Of a DNA stretch of 64,000 nt, positions 12,458 through 24,511 are shown one piece after another. The number at the start of each line of letters is the position of its first letter. Position 1 is the stretch's first letter. The position numbers and the translations under genes are program-made. The notes under the pieces were generated by a model, which was not told where the DNA came from, searched no databases, and worked only from the letters and a program-made list of their open reading frames with translations. The DNA is from Atrina japonica (taxonomy: Eukaryota > Mollusca > Bivalvia > Pterioida > Pinnidae), in contig BROG01000030.1 of NCBI GenBank assembly GCA_030159075.1, positions 1,808,501-1,872,500 on the forward strand. Direction: 5' to 3'.

Positions 12458-15400
12458 TAGATGCTGTTACATAGGTCTTTACAGATATAGATGCTGTTAC
12501 ATAGGTCTTTACAGATATAGATGCTGTTACACAGGTCTTTATAGATACAGATGCTGTTACACAGGTCTTTATAGATACAGATGCTGTTACACAGGTCTTT
12601 ATAGATACAGGTGCTGTTACACAGATAGATATAGATTACATAGGTCTTTACATAGATGCTGTTACACAGGTCTTTATAGGTGCTGTTACATAGGTCAGAT
12701 GATGCTGTTACACAGGTCTTTATAGATACAGGTGCTGTTACATAGGTCTTTATAGATACAGATGCTGTTACACAGGTCTTTATAGATACAGATGCTGTTA
12801 CACAGGTCTTTATAGATACAGATGCTGTTACAGAGGTATAGATACAGCTGTTACACATACATTGTCTTTATAGATACAGGCTATTACACAGGTCTTTATA
12901 GCTGGTTGTTACACAGGTCTTTACAGATACAGATGCTGTTACACAGGTCTTTACAGATATAGATGCTGTTACATAGGTCTTTACAGATATAGATGCTGTT
13001 ACACAGGTCTTTATAGATACAGGTGCTGTTACATAGGTCTTTATAGATACAGATGCTGTTACACAGGTCTTTACAGATATAGATGCTGTTACACAGGTCT
13101 TTATAGATACAGGTGCTGTTACATAGGTCTTTATAGATACAGATGCTGTTACACAGGTCTTTATACATTGGTCTTTATAGATACAGGTGCTATTACACAG
13201 GTCTTTATACATTGGTCTTTATAGATACAGGTGCTGTTACACAGGTCTTTACAGATACAGATGCTGTTACACAGGTCTTTACAGATATAGATGCTGTTAC
13301 ATAGGTCTTTACAGATATAGATGCTGTTACATCTTTAGGATCTTGTTACATAGGTCTTTATAGATAAGATGCTGTTACACAGATATAGATGCTGTTACAC
13401 AGGTTTATAGATACAGGTGCTGTTACATAGGTCTTTATATACAGATGCTGTTACTTTATAGGTCTTTATAGATACAGATGCTATTACACAGGTCTTTATA
13501 CATTGGTCTTTATAGATACAGGTGCTATTACACAGGTCTTTATAGATACAGATGCTGTTACACAGGTCTTTACAGATATAGATGCTGTTACATAGGTCTT
13601 TACAGATATAGATGCTGTTACACAGGTCTTTATAGATACAGGTGCTGTTAACATAGGTCTTTATAGATACAGATGCTGTTACTTTTATAGATACAGATGC
13701 TGTTACAGGTCTTTATAGATACAGGTGCTGTTACACAGGTCTTTATATACTGTTACATAGGTCTTTACAGATATAGATACAGGATGGTGCTGTTACACAG
13801 GTCTTTACAGATACAGATGCTGTTACACAGGTCTTTATAGATACAGGTGCTGTTACATAGGTATAGATACAGATGCTGTTACACAGGTCTATAGATACAG
13901 ATGCTGTTACACAGGTCTTTATAGATACAGATGCTGTTACATAGGTCTTTATAGATACAGGTGCTGTTACACAGGTCTTTATAGATATAGATGCTGTTAC
14001 ATAGGTCTTTACAGATATAGATGCTGTTACACAGGTCTTTATAGATACAGGTGCTGTTACATAGGTCTTTACAGATAAAGATGCTGTTACACAGGTGTTT
14101 ATAGATACAGGTGCTGTTACATAGGTCTTTATAGATACAGATGCTGTTACACAGGTCTTTATAGATACAGATGCTGTGGTCTTTATAGATACAGATGCTG
14201 TTACATAGGTCTTTTTATACAGATGGTTACACAGGTCTTTATACATTGGTCTTTATAGATACAGGTGCTATTACACAGGTCTTTATACATTGGTCTTTAT
14301 AGATACAGATGCTGTTACACAGGTCTTTACAGATACAGATGCTGTTACACAGGTCTTTACAGATATAGATGCTGTTACATAGGTCTTTACAGATATAGAT
14401 GCTGTTACATAGGTCTTAACAGATATAGATGCTGTTACATAGGTCTTTATAGATACAGATGCTGTTACATAGGTCTTCACAGATATAGATGCTGTTACAC
14501 AGGTCTTTATAGATACAGATGCTGTTACTGTCTTTACAGATACAGATGCTGTTACACAGGTCTATAGATACAGATGCTGTTACACAGGTCTTTATAGATA
14601 CAGGTGCTGTTACACAGGTCTTTACAGATACAGATGCTGTTACACAGGTCTTTACAGATATAGATGCTGTTACATAGGTCTTTACAGATATAGATGCTGT
14701 TACACAGGTCTTTATAGATACAGGTGCTGTTACATAGGTCATAGATACAGTCTGTTACACAGATAGATACAGATGCTGTTACACAGGTCTTTATAGATAC
14801 AGGTGCTGTTACACAGGTCTTTATAGATATAGATGCTGTTACATAGGTCTTTACAGATATAGATGCTGTTACACAGGTCTTTATAGATACAGGTGCTATT
14901 AACATACTTTACAGCAAAGACTTTGAACAGGTGTTTCAGTTGGAATTGCTGTTACTTAGGTCTTTATAGATACAGATCCCTGTTACACAGGTCTTTTAAG
15001 ATAGATGCTACACAGATAATAAAGATGCTGTTACATAGGTCTTTATGATACAGGTGCTGTTACACAGGTCTTTATGCTATAGATGCTGTTACATAGGATC
15101 TTGTACACAGGTCTTTATAGATACATGCTGTTACATAGGTCTTTACAGATAAAGATGCTGTTACACAGGTTAGATACAGGTGCTTTACATAGGTCTTTAT
15201 AGATACAGATGCTGTTACATAGGTCTTTATAGATACAGATGCTGTTACTGTATAGATACAGCTGTTACATTTTTATAGATACAGATGCTGTTACACAGGT
15301 CTTTATACATTGGTCTTTATAGATACAGGTGCTGTCTTTATACATAGGTCTTTATAGATACAGGTGCTGTTCTTTACAGATACAGGTCTGTTATCTTTAC

Positions 15401-16114
15401 AGATATAGATGCTGTTACATAGGTCTTAACAGATATAGATGCTGTTACATAGGTCTTTATAGATACAGATGCTACATAGGTCTTTATAGCTGTTACACAG
15501 GTCTTTACAGATATAGATGCTGTTACACAGGTCTTTATAGATACAGGTGCTGTTACATAGGTCTTTATAGATACAGATGCTGTTACACAGGTCTTTATAG
15601 ATACAGATGCTGTTACACAGGTCTTTATAGATACAGGTGCTGTTACATAGGTCTTTATAGATACAGATGCTGTTACACAGGTCTTTACAGATATAGATGC
15701 TGTTACATAGGTCTTTATAGATACAGATGCTGTTACATAGGTCTTCACAGATATAGATGCTGTTACATAGGTCTTAACAGATATAGATCTTTACATAGGT
15801 CTTTACAGATATAGATGCTATTACACAGGTCTTTATAGATATAGATGCTGTTACATAGGTCTTTACAGATATAGATGCTGTTACATAGGTCTTAACAGAT
15901 ATAGATGCTGTTACATAGGTCTTAACAGATATAGATGCTGTTACATAGGTCTTTACAGATATAGATGCTATTACACAGGTCTTTATAGATACAGGTGCTG
16001 TTACATAGGTCTTTATAGATACAGGTGCTGTTACATAGGTCTTTAAAGATTAAAGATACAGATGCTGTTACATAGATCTATATAGATACAGATGCTGCAA
16101 CAGATCTATATATA
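12458..16114. repeat. 30-bp minisatellite array, ~3.65 kb, ~120 units
   Basis: The unit is approximately 'acaggtctttatagatacag' plus 'atgctgttac'. Variants are acaggt/ataggt, tatagatacag/tacagatatag and gatgctg/ggtgctg. Shortened and rearranged units are common in the middle (13300-13500, 14940-15350), while 15500-16050 is more regular. The unit is a multiple of three, so several frames stay open on both strands and give 10-residue repeats. There is no convincing start context or splice evidence and both strands are equally open, so I do not call a protein. A recurring compound unit with 'tttatacattggtcttta' appears near 13160, 13210, 13495, 14240, 14285 and 15305. Confidence 0.95.
14897..14955. 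repeat. Array interruption copying the left flank
   Basis: 'Aacatactttacagcaaaga' plus 'ctttgaacaggtgtttcagt' and 'tggaattgc' interrupts the 30-bp units. It matches the unique flank at about 12350-12395, with changes. This indicates a segmental duplication of flank plus array rather than simple unit slippage. Confidence 0.75.
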
Positions 16115-16944
16115 AAATCTTTTCTGGTACAATTTTTACATTATTGGCAGTGAACTAAGTCAAATGCACTAACAACATGTTAATTGAGCAGTCCATTACA
16201 TCTACGGATTTACTAAAGCATGTCTGCACTGGGTAATCTTAAAATTAATACACTTCAGATGCTTAGTACTTAGAAAGTGCACACTTAAACATCAAGTTTG
16301 TACATACATTGGTAATGTTTGGCAAGTCCGCACTTCAATAAAAATGAACATAATCATTGTTCTGATTGAGGCAAGTCTGCACTTACATTGGGCAGTGCTT
16401 CATAAAAAGTCATTAACTGGATAAAAAATACAGACATACAAGTATCTCAGGAAATTTACAGATTAGCGATCTACAACCTTTAATGAAATACTGCCCCCAA
16501 GTCTTAAATACAGACATTAAGGATAAAAATCTTGTAAAAACTTAAAACTTGCCCCGATATAGAAACTGATAAACTTTACGATGTAAGAAATAAAACAAAG
16601 GTCTGACAAAGGAGATGATAACCTATACCTGCTAACTAAATTGTTTCAATTCTAACTTTAGAATGACCTCTGTGGCCAAAAATGCTAGATACATACATGT
16701 ATATAGAGTAGATATTTAGAATATACAATATCTTAGATACATCTCAATTTAAATTGACTTTTAGTCAGCATGTGTTTTAACCCTGCTGTAACCTAGGCAG
16801 ATTATGTGAGGAAGTTTGTCAGTTTATTTGCACACAGCCTGTTCTTGCTGTATTGTAATTCTTGGTTTTATTTCTACCATTAAATACTACTGGTCACTAT
16901 TACATAGATAATACAATTGGTGTTTGGCATGAAGAAACTATATA
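16115..16944. other. Non-coding stretch right of the array
   Basis: The words 'gcacttaaacatcaagtttg', 'ggcaagtccgcacttcaata' and 'ggcaagtctgcacttacatt' recur at 16270-16400, suggesting a decayed short tandem repeat. No gene seen. Confidence 0.45.
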
Positions 16945-17101
16945 CAGTGAAACCATACTATTAAGACCACCTAACTGATCAACTCAAAGTGGTCTGATTA
17001 GTGAGGTGGTCTCTTAAGTGTCATTATGTACTATTTAGATATATATGGGAAGACTTTTTGTGGTCTGAAATGCTAGGTGGTCTACAGGCGAGGTTCCACT
17101 A
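16945..17101. mobile_element. TA-target MITE (CAGTGAAACC ends)
   Basis: It starts 'cagtgaaaccatactattaa' with 'gaccacct' after a TA, and ends 'ggtggtctacaggcgagg' with 'ttccacta', the last base pair changed from the expected G. The internal 'ggtctgattagtgaggtggt' and 'ctcttaagt' repeat the terminal motif. It is non-coding and the same group as 8995, 18206 and 22200. Confidence 0.7.
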
Positions 17102-18205
17102 TAAATACATAAATTGTTTCTTATACATAATGATAAATCATATTGTAAATCTATGATAAAAACAAAATATATACACCAGAAGAGTTTTATTATGTAAAAA
17201 ATGTCAACCTCAAGGTTATAGTTCACCTGTAGTTTACATTCAATAAGCATAACAGGTGTCACATTTCAATTTAATTTTGACTTTATAAGAATCTTGACAT
17301 ACATAGAGCCCCATGCCCTTATTTAAAAAAAAAAAAATCAAGCTTAAGCAAGCAATATTTTGCTCATTAAAATTATTTTGTTCCTGGTTATAACATTTGA
17401 AGATTTTAGACAAAAAATAATTATACATACATTTATTTGAAATGTATATGTCAGGTGAGACAAAGAAATGTCAGTTTAAGGTCAAGGGTCACCTATATAT
17501 CTAAATCATAAAATCAATTACTAAGCAGATACTTTAGACCTGGGCAGTGACTAACTACATACATGATGATAATATATGTGTCATAATTAGCTATATTAGG
17601 TTACATAACCTGAAAATATAACAGAATTGTCATCAATTTATGTAACAATATAAAACTGTAAAACCACAGACATTGTACAGATGGGTACTTCCTTTAAATA
17701 GTGTGGTTGCATATCTGCAAAATGAAAGGTGCAGTGACCTGGTTCTGATATTACGTAACATCATGGCTTCCAATGTTGTCTAAATGTACCTGTAAGTCTA
17801 ATGGTATCACACAATACATTGTCTCAAGATGTCTGATCAGATGTGTATTTTGTTTTGTTTGTGTGTCACTATGCTTTTGGTTCTACTGTTGTTTTGTATT
17901 TTCAAGAATTTCTTTTAGAAGTACTCAACTGTAAGAAAGAAGGTTGAAATAACCCAATTCCATGGTGCAAAACTTTGGGGCATAAAGTAGTGACAAGGTC
18001 CATGGCCCATTACCTTTAAACTTGGGTACTGTTCAAATTCAATAATCTATTAAACATAAGTAATCTTGAAATATGTTTGGCATGCTGTCTAATTTTAAGA
18101 ACTTTATCAGACTTACAAATACATGTACTAAAACTAAAAAGCTTTATGGAACTAAGTGCTACATACAATATAATAGTGATCAGTAAATCTTCGATCATTC
18201 AAATA
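17102..18205. other. Non-coding stretch, no gene seen
   Basis: AT-rich sequence; minus-strand frames at 17240-17428 and 18016-18198 have no recognisable motif. No tandem or inverted repeat of note. Confidence 0.45.
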
Positions 18206-18376
18206 CAGTGAAGCTTGATTTTAGAGATCACCTGCATATTAAGACCACTTTGTTACAAAGTTTTTTGCTGTCCCCAATAGTACCGTTTCTGTACAAAAAC
18301 CAGTATATAAAGACAACCTATAAAGACCGATTTCTTGTGTCCCTAAAGAGGAGGTTGTTATATACATGTTTAACTG
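18206..18376. mobile_element. TA-target MITE, 171 bp, intact ends
   Basis: TA flanks both sides. The left end is 'cagtgaagcttgattttaga' and the right end 'ttatatacatgtttaactg', a weak inverted pair. The inner block 'ttttttgctgtccccaatag' with 'tacc' and 'gtacaaa' is shared almost word for word with the MITE at 22200-22360, as is 'aaagaccg' then 'atttcttgtgtcc'. Non-coding. Confidence 0.75.
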
Positions 18377-18456
18377 TATTTCATTTTTTGAAGCTAGTAC
18401 TGAAAAAGTCTCAAATAATTTTGTTATCTTGGATGTATTTAAAGTCTGAATTTTCC

Positions 18457-18547
18457 TTAACTCATCAACTCCTGAACAAGAATGGATTCTTCTGTAAAGC
18501 AATGACTTAGGCCAGTCTAAGTGTGTCTTTAGGGGTGACTTAGTTAA
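18457..18547. mobile_element. TTAA-target MITE, reverse orientation
   Basis: TTAA, then 'ctcatcaactcctgaacaag', core 'gacttaggccagtctaagtg', and the end 'tctttaggggtgacttag' followed by TTAA. It is the reverse complement of the copy at 11561-11652. Both TTAA duplications are intact. Confidence 0.8.
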
Positions 18548-18910
18548 TATTACTCTGTAAAATGGTAAAGATGTTTTCTATGTGACATATAAGAAATAAG
18601 ACCTTATGATGCACTTTAACAATGCATTTGCCTCTAAACAGCAGGACAATAATGGGACTTACGCTGATGTATGTCAGCTAATGGCTGTTTCATTCAAGTT
18701 TTATTTGCATTATTATTTGAGGACCCTTTCATCTATGTTTAATTTGCATCATCACTGCATCAAGTTAATTACAGTGCTATAGAGCTGTTAACTAGTGCTG
18801 ACAATTTACAGCGACAATTAGCCTACAATGCAAGACACAGGCCATTGTGACAGCAAGGCTTTGACCCTTGTAGTGTGCAATGCATCCATTAAAGATGACT
18901 TATCCACCGC

Positions 18911-19004
18911 TTAACAACTCATTCACCCGTAAAAACACATTTAGACTGGTCTAAGTCATTGATTTACTGAAGAGTCTATTGTTTTCAGTGGGTTGATGAG
19001 TTAA
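18911..19004. mobile_element. TTAA-target MITE
   Basis: 'Aactcattcacccgtaaaaa', 'tagactggtctaagtcattg' and 'cagtgggttgatgag' then TTAA. Same orientation as 11561. TTAA is also present at 18911-18914. Confidence 0.8.
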
Positions 19005-19719
19005 ATTACTACATATATGTATATGTTTGTATGCAGCTGAAGTTAATTTTTAATTTACAAATTAGTTGCACGTGGATTGAGCTTTATCAATGAATCATTT
19101 TGTTTCTCCATTCATCAAGATCTATTTTAGCACATTTTATGCAATTACATATAAATTTGAAATCAATTGACAGATTTATCTTATAGAGGAAAGATTAAGG
19201 CACAATGATTAACTTTATTGTAACACTTCTGGGTTTATTTGTAGGACAAAGCATGCAACGACCTTGAAAATCAGGAGACACATCAAGACCATTCACATGA
19301 CAAGCTGTTAATTCAAACAACATGAATTTTGACAACAGAATGATTTACAGCCATCAAATTAATTTCACCATATTTATAAGTAGCTAGGTTTTTGTTGGCA
19401 CATGACAATTTATGATTGTGCATTAAAGAAACCCACCCATTTTTTAAAAATTCATAAGAATGACCTCCGTAAGCATTTTGACAACCTTAAAAGTTTTGCA
19501 ATGCAAATGAATTGACAAACCACTCTCAGTCTTTGGTGCAAAAACTGACAACATAGCCATACTTAGTAGTATACAGAGAAATAAGTAAACACCACAAAAT
19601 GCTATTTCAAAAGATTTTTCCCATTTATATGGGGATGCCACCATCTTTGTATGTAGATGAAGAGCTGCATTTATGTTAGACCTATGTTATGTACCAATAT
19701 CGATACAGTGAAGCAACTT

Positions 19720-19810
19720 GTAACTCATTCATCCCTTAAGTCACTTTTGGGCTAGCCTAAATCATTGATCTACAGAAGAGTCTATTATTTTTCAGGGGTT
19801 GATGAGTTAC
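19720..19810. mobile_element. TTAA-target MITE, diverged
   Basis: 'Taactcattcatcccttaag', 'ctagcctaaatcattgatct' and 'ttcaggggttgatgagtta'. TTAA at the ends is degraded (gtaa / ttac). Same family as 11561. Confidence 0.7.
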
Positions 19811-20369
19811 TGTATGTGCCTTGCAAATTGTGAAATGCAAATTAAGTTTCAAGAGTAATTGACTTAAACATCTGAAGCCTTGCACTTGACAACAGTTCTG
19901 TGTTATAGATCTGTCATAGTAACCACTAAAACAGGCATTCTCTATAGTATCCACTGCACTGATATAATCGGCCCCAATCCAAATACATGTAGAAAATGCA
20001 AAATTTGTTGATTTTTTATTAATTACTTTTCCCTTTTTTGTAGAAAATAGTTTGTGATGTGAATACAAATATCATGCCATGCACAGATAATTTAAATAAT
20101 ATATGTATACTATTTACTTAATAAAGTCTCTTGCACTTGCAAGTTTATCCTACATGTAGTTATGCATTGAGTTTATTTTATAAATCATTTATGTTCAGTT
20201 GAGAATGGCCAATCAAAAGATAAAATGAAACTGCTAAAGATGGTATGGCCGGATTGCTAAGTAAAATCTAATCAGTAAATTAGACGCAAGTACAATGCCC
20301 ATGTGTTTGGAACTATTTCTTATTAGGTTCATTTTAATTACCAGAAACCAAATGTCAAAATGTTGGAGC
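19811..20369. other. Non-coding stretch, no gene seen
   Basis: No recognised feature. A minus-strand frame at 19757-20068 begins inside the MITE and has no known motif. Confidence 0.4.
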
Positions 20370-21280
20370 ACTATTCATCCAAGTCTAAACCTACTGCCCA
20401 AGTATGAAGACTGTCCCTCAATTCATTGCCAAGAATTTGCTTCAACCAAAATATTAATCCCTACCCCCATTACTACTTTGATCCACCCCAAAATTCAAAC
20501 CCATATAATTCAATTGCACTTGCCACAGGTAACATACTGGCCAAGTTTGAAGTCTGTATCTCTATCCATTGAACTTGTTTAATTCAACCTGAAACTTTAA
20601 CCAAAATGCTGATACCCTCCCCAGTTACCACTTTTATTCAACCCCCCCCCCCATAATTCAATTGCACTTGCCACAGGAAACCTACAAGTCAAGTTTGATG
20701 TCTATACCTCTATCCATTACCCAGAACTTGCTTAATTCAACCAAAATGTTGATCTCCACTCTAATTACCATACTACTTTGATCTATCCCTAAATTCAAAC
20801 CCACATAATTCAATTGCACTTTCCACAGGTAAAATACAGGTCAAGTATGAAGTCTGTACCTCTATTCATTCCCGAGAATTTGCCTCAACCAAAACTTTAA
20901 CCAAAATATTGATCCCGACCCCATTACTCCTTTGATCTAACCCCCCCCCCCCCCAAAAAAAAATAAAATTCAAACTCCTGTAATTCAAATGCACATGTCA
21001 CAGGCAACCTAAAAGCCAAGTATAAAGTCTCTACCTCTATCCATTACCCAGAGCTTTGACCTGAAACTTTAAACAAAATGTTTATCTACACCCCAATAAC
21101 TACTTTGATCCATCCCCCAAAATTCATACCCACATAATTTAATTGTACTTGCCACAGGAACCCACATAATTCAAATGCACATGTCACAGGTAACTTACAG
21201 GCCAAGTATGAAATCTGCACCTGTTTCAATTGCTGAGAATTTGCTAAAGCCAAAACTTTAACCAAAATGTTGAGGAACAG
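20370..21280. repeat. Diverged tandem repeat, unit ~150-190 bp, 5-6 copies
   Basis: Each unit holds, in order, 'aaccaaaatnttgat', 'ccccattactactttgatcc', 'aaattcaaacccatataatt', 'caattgcacttgccacagg', 'gccaagtntgaagtctgta' and 'cctctatccatt'. The 'accaaaat' word recurs at about 20449, 20600, 20741, 20900, 21071 and 21261. Runs of C (20641, 20941) and small indels vary unit length. After the last copy, 'aggaacagacggacattgtc' marks a different sequence. Confidence 0.85.
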
Positions 21281-21299
21281 ACGGACATTGTCAGTCTAT

Positions 21300-22199
21300 A
21301 GACTGGACTTGCTTTGCAATGCAGCCAAAAAATTTTCAGTTTTTCAATCTACATGTATATATGGCAGAAAATATCTTAGAGAGCACCCCAAGTTTATTAT
21401 TTGCAAGATCCATACAAGTAGCAGAGTTCTTACTGCCTAGTTCCTTAATGTTACAACATGATAGGGTTTCCATTTGACTGGTGATGTAGAAAACTTGTAC
21501 AGACATTGTGACTGTCGCATGACAAGAAATGCATTCTCCTATTGGGAATCAACAGGATCTAATCAAAGCACAACTTAAAAAAATAAATGACAGAAAATAT
21601 CACATTTATAAGTGCAGTGCAACATCTACTAATGACAATCTACACAGTTTGATCTATCAGCATGGAACAGAGATGTCAGTATCTTCTTTTACCACTTTGC
21701 AAACTTGGAAGACTACGATATCCATCATTGCATGTGCAAGTCACATGAGTACAAAAAATCCCACACGGTACAAAAGTAACAGCTGATGTATTACAAAGAA
21801 GCAATCAATTAGAACAATGAGGAGAATCATGTGACTTTCACCTGATCACTCCATAAAATAAATGTTTTACACAAGTTGACATTAATATGTCACATTAAAA
21901 TTAATAACTCCATCAACGTATTACTCGCACTAGACGCTGCCTAGACAAAGAAAATATATACTGCATATTTACATATGACTTTAAAGGTGATACATTTTAA
22001 ATATATGTTACTGTCACAGAATCAGAGAGCGTATTTAAAGTCACATTTGAAATATATGTTACTCACATGAAATGAAAATATTATCAAGTTTTCATTTAAA
22101 CAGTTCTAAAGATGACAGTCAAAATTTGTCAGAATTTTTATAATAACTGATCATTTTTATAAGAAAAACTAATTCAAACTTATAGTCATTCTCTGAATA
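21300..22199. other. Non-coding stretch, no gene seen
   Basis: A short plus-strand frame at 21529-21786 shows no recognisable domain. The word 'atatatgttactgtcacag' and a relative recur at 21998 and 22052. Confidence 0.4.
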
Positions 22200-22360
22200 C
22201 AGTAAAACCTGCTTTAGTGACCACCTGGTGACAAAGACAATTTTTTGCTGTCCCCAATAGTACAATTTGTGTACAAATCAACCTCTATGTAAAGACCACC
22301 TCCCTATAAAGACCAGTTTTCTTGTGTCCAAAAGGATGTCAGTATATGCAAGGTTCACTG
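22200..22360. mobile_element. TA-target MITE, 161 bp, intact
   Basis: TA flanks both ends. The left end is 'cagtaaaacctgctttagtg' with 'accacctg' and the right end 'tatatgcaaggttcactg'. The core 'tttttgctgtccccaatagt' and the block 'aaagaccagttttcttgtgt' match 18206-18376. CAGT ends plus TA target suggest pogo/Tigger-type transposition; this is inference. Confidence 0.8.
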
Positions 22361-24110
22361 TAAAGTTAAAATTACTGTAAATTTGAAATAATCTTTTTGT
22401 TTGACAGATGTTTTTGGAATGGATCTGGATTATTCAGCATAACTTTTAACAGTGTTTCTTTCAATATGATGCAAAAATTTAAATGATGCATTGCAATCAC
22501 CTTGACCTTTGCAACTTAAAGACCATACATAATGCAGCAAAATTTTTAAAGGCATTCTTCATTTGTACAAAGCAAGTCACTGAAACAGGGCTGTTTTTGC
22601 TGTCTGTTTCTTATAAAACAAGAAATGACCATGATTGACAGTTAAACTTATGACCATCAAAAGCTCTATATCTAACTGTCAGTATTGTGTATTTATAGAC
22701 ACAATTACATAAATATATCTATGGAATTACCGGTAATCTTTTAGCTTGCATAATATGGCTATATGTGCAAAATACTGCTCGAAATAATGCCCTCCAAAAA
22801 ACCTGAAAATGTTATTACTATTTTGGGTGGTGTCTGATGAGTTAGCATTATCTTGTAATGAGTTACAATAAGTCACAAGTTCAGATCTTTCTGACGTCTT
22901 GCTTTTTGTCTCTAAGAAAAGACGATATTTCCGAGGTCTTGTGTTGACTATCAAAATGACATGTAAATGAGTTTCCATTGACTGAAATGTAGTTTTTAGC
23001 ATGAGTCAAACACACAATGCCACATCATCACTATAGAGATAATACTACTACTGTGTTAAATCTAGACTACAGGTAAAAGTTGGAAAATAATTAAGAAAAA
23101 AAAATGACTACATCTGCACCTAAAAAAATGTCTCAAACATCTTGCTCTTTCACAAATGTCATAAGGTGTGTTGGCATTTTCTTCACTTTTTAATATTCAT
23201 TGTGAAATTGGTACAGACATTATGTGTCTAATTAAAGTCCCTTGTTCTCTCCTCCAACATTTAGACTTCCTTATCATTACATCTTGTGCAATTCACATCA
23301 AAATGATTCCCCTTCCTCTGTATTTTAAACTTTAAAGGTATTTATTTAACAATCATGCATATTAAAATGCATAACTAGACCTAGCCACTTTTTATTCACA
23401 AAATTTATGCAGTAATACAAGGGGGTAATTCCTACCAAGTTTGGTTAAATTGGCAGACTGGTTCTTGAGAAGAAGTCGAAAATTATTTAATGTTAACAAC
23501 GACATACATATGAGTCACTATAAAGGGGAAATAACTCCCATAAAAGTAACTCTGACAATATCAGCCCTCTTATCATTTTTTACACTTTCTATCTTTGATA
23601 ACTTTCAAGATAATGGCCAAAAACATGGAAAATCCACTTTCCACCAATACAAATATTTGGAAGATCTTTGCATGCCAATCATTTTACTATTACTAAAACA
23701 GGCTAATAAAGCCCATTAAAACAAAACTTATCAACCATGATTGCAGGTTAATATAACATGACATAGATAAGATAAACACAGAGAGATGAAAAAATACAAA
23801 GTTCAATTTACAGCAATTTCACTGTGACAAGCTAAAAATGAATCCTGATTTGATAAGACATGCAGGAGCATTTATAATTGGTTTCAACATCTTCTCAATC
23901 AGGGTTAACCAGAGCTCTGTTGTCTAAGACAAACAGATCAAATTACTATGTAAACCAGGAAGAACAACCAAATTTGATTATATAGTTTTCAAAATACAAT
24001 GTGCAAAATCAGAGTAAATATTTAATATCCTCTGAAGTCATACACGGAAACATTGTTAGTCTGTAAATTATAGTGATGCAGTTATCTTGGTGAGGTAATT
24101 TCCTGTTTAT
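22361..24110. other. Non-coding stretch with one decayed dispersed repeat
   Basis: Around 23425-23500, 'ccaagtttggttaaattggc' followed by 'tggttcttgagaagaag' matches words near 28510 and 45740 and belongs to the same dispersed repeat. Frames at 22727-23002 (minus) and 23441-23719 (plus) have no recognisable motif. Confidence 0.5.
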
Positions 24111-24208
24111 TTAAGAAACCATTCATTCACCCCCTAAAGAAACAACTGGACTGGTCTAAGTCATTGATTTACAAAAGAGTCCACTGTTTTCAGGGGTTGA
24201 TAAATTAA
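24111..24208. mobile_element. TTAA-target MITE
   Basis: TTAA, 'attcattcaccccctaaaga', 'actggtctaagtcattgatt', 'ttcaggggttgataaa', TTAA. Same family and orientation as 11561. Confidence 0.75.
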
Positions 24209-24511
24209 TGCTGTACAAACAGGTACATGTACCATCAATCTGCCTATAAAGTGAAACCAACATGATTGATAATTGAGTAAAATGTTCTCTTCTTGATCAA
24301 TTTTTCAGTTAGGGTTTGTTACATATGTATTAATGATTTCTCCAGAAACAACCACAAAACATACACTGCATCAATTAGGGGTGGGGGTGGGGCGCACCTA
24401 AAATGTACAAGTTTGTTATCACATGCAAGAGAAACAATATGTTGATTAATTGGAACACTTAACTGTCCCATTATTCGCTTTTGTGCTTGTAAGATCAAAC
24501 ATACCACCAAT

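Noticed and set aside
12384..15814. Open frames with 10-residue repeats on both strands across the 30-bp array
   Set aside because: They arise because the unit is a multiple of three without stops; both strands are equally open and there is no start, splice or homology support.
12458..16114. CRISPR array
   Set aside because: Repeats are directly adjacent with no unique spacers, and the DNA is eukaryotic.
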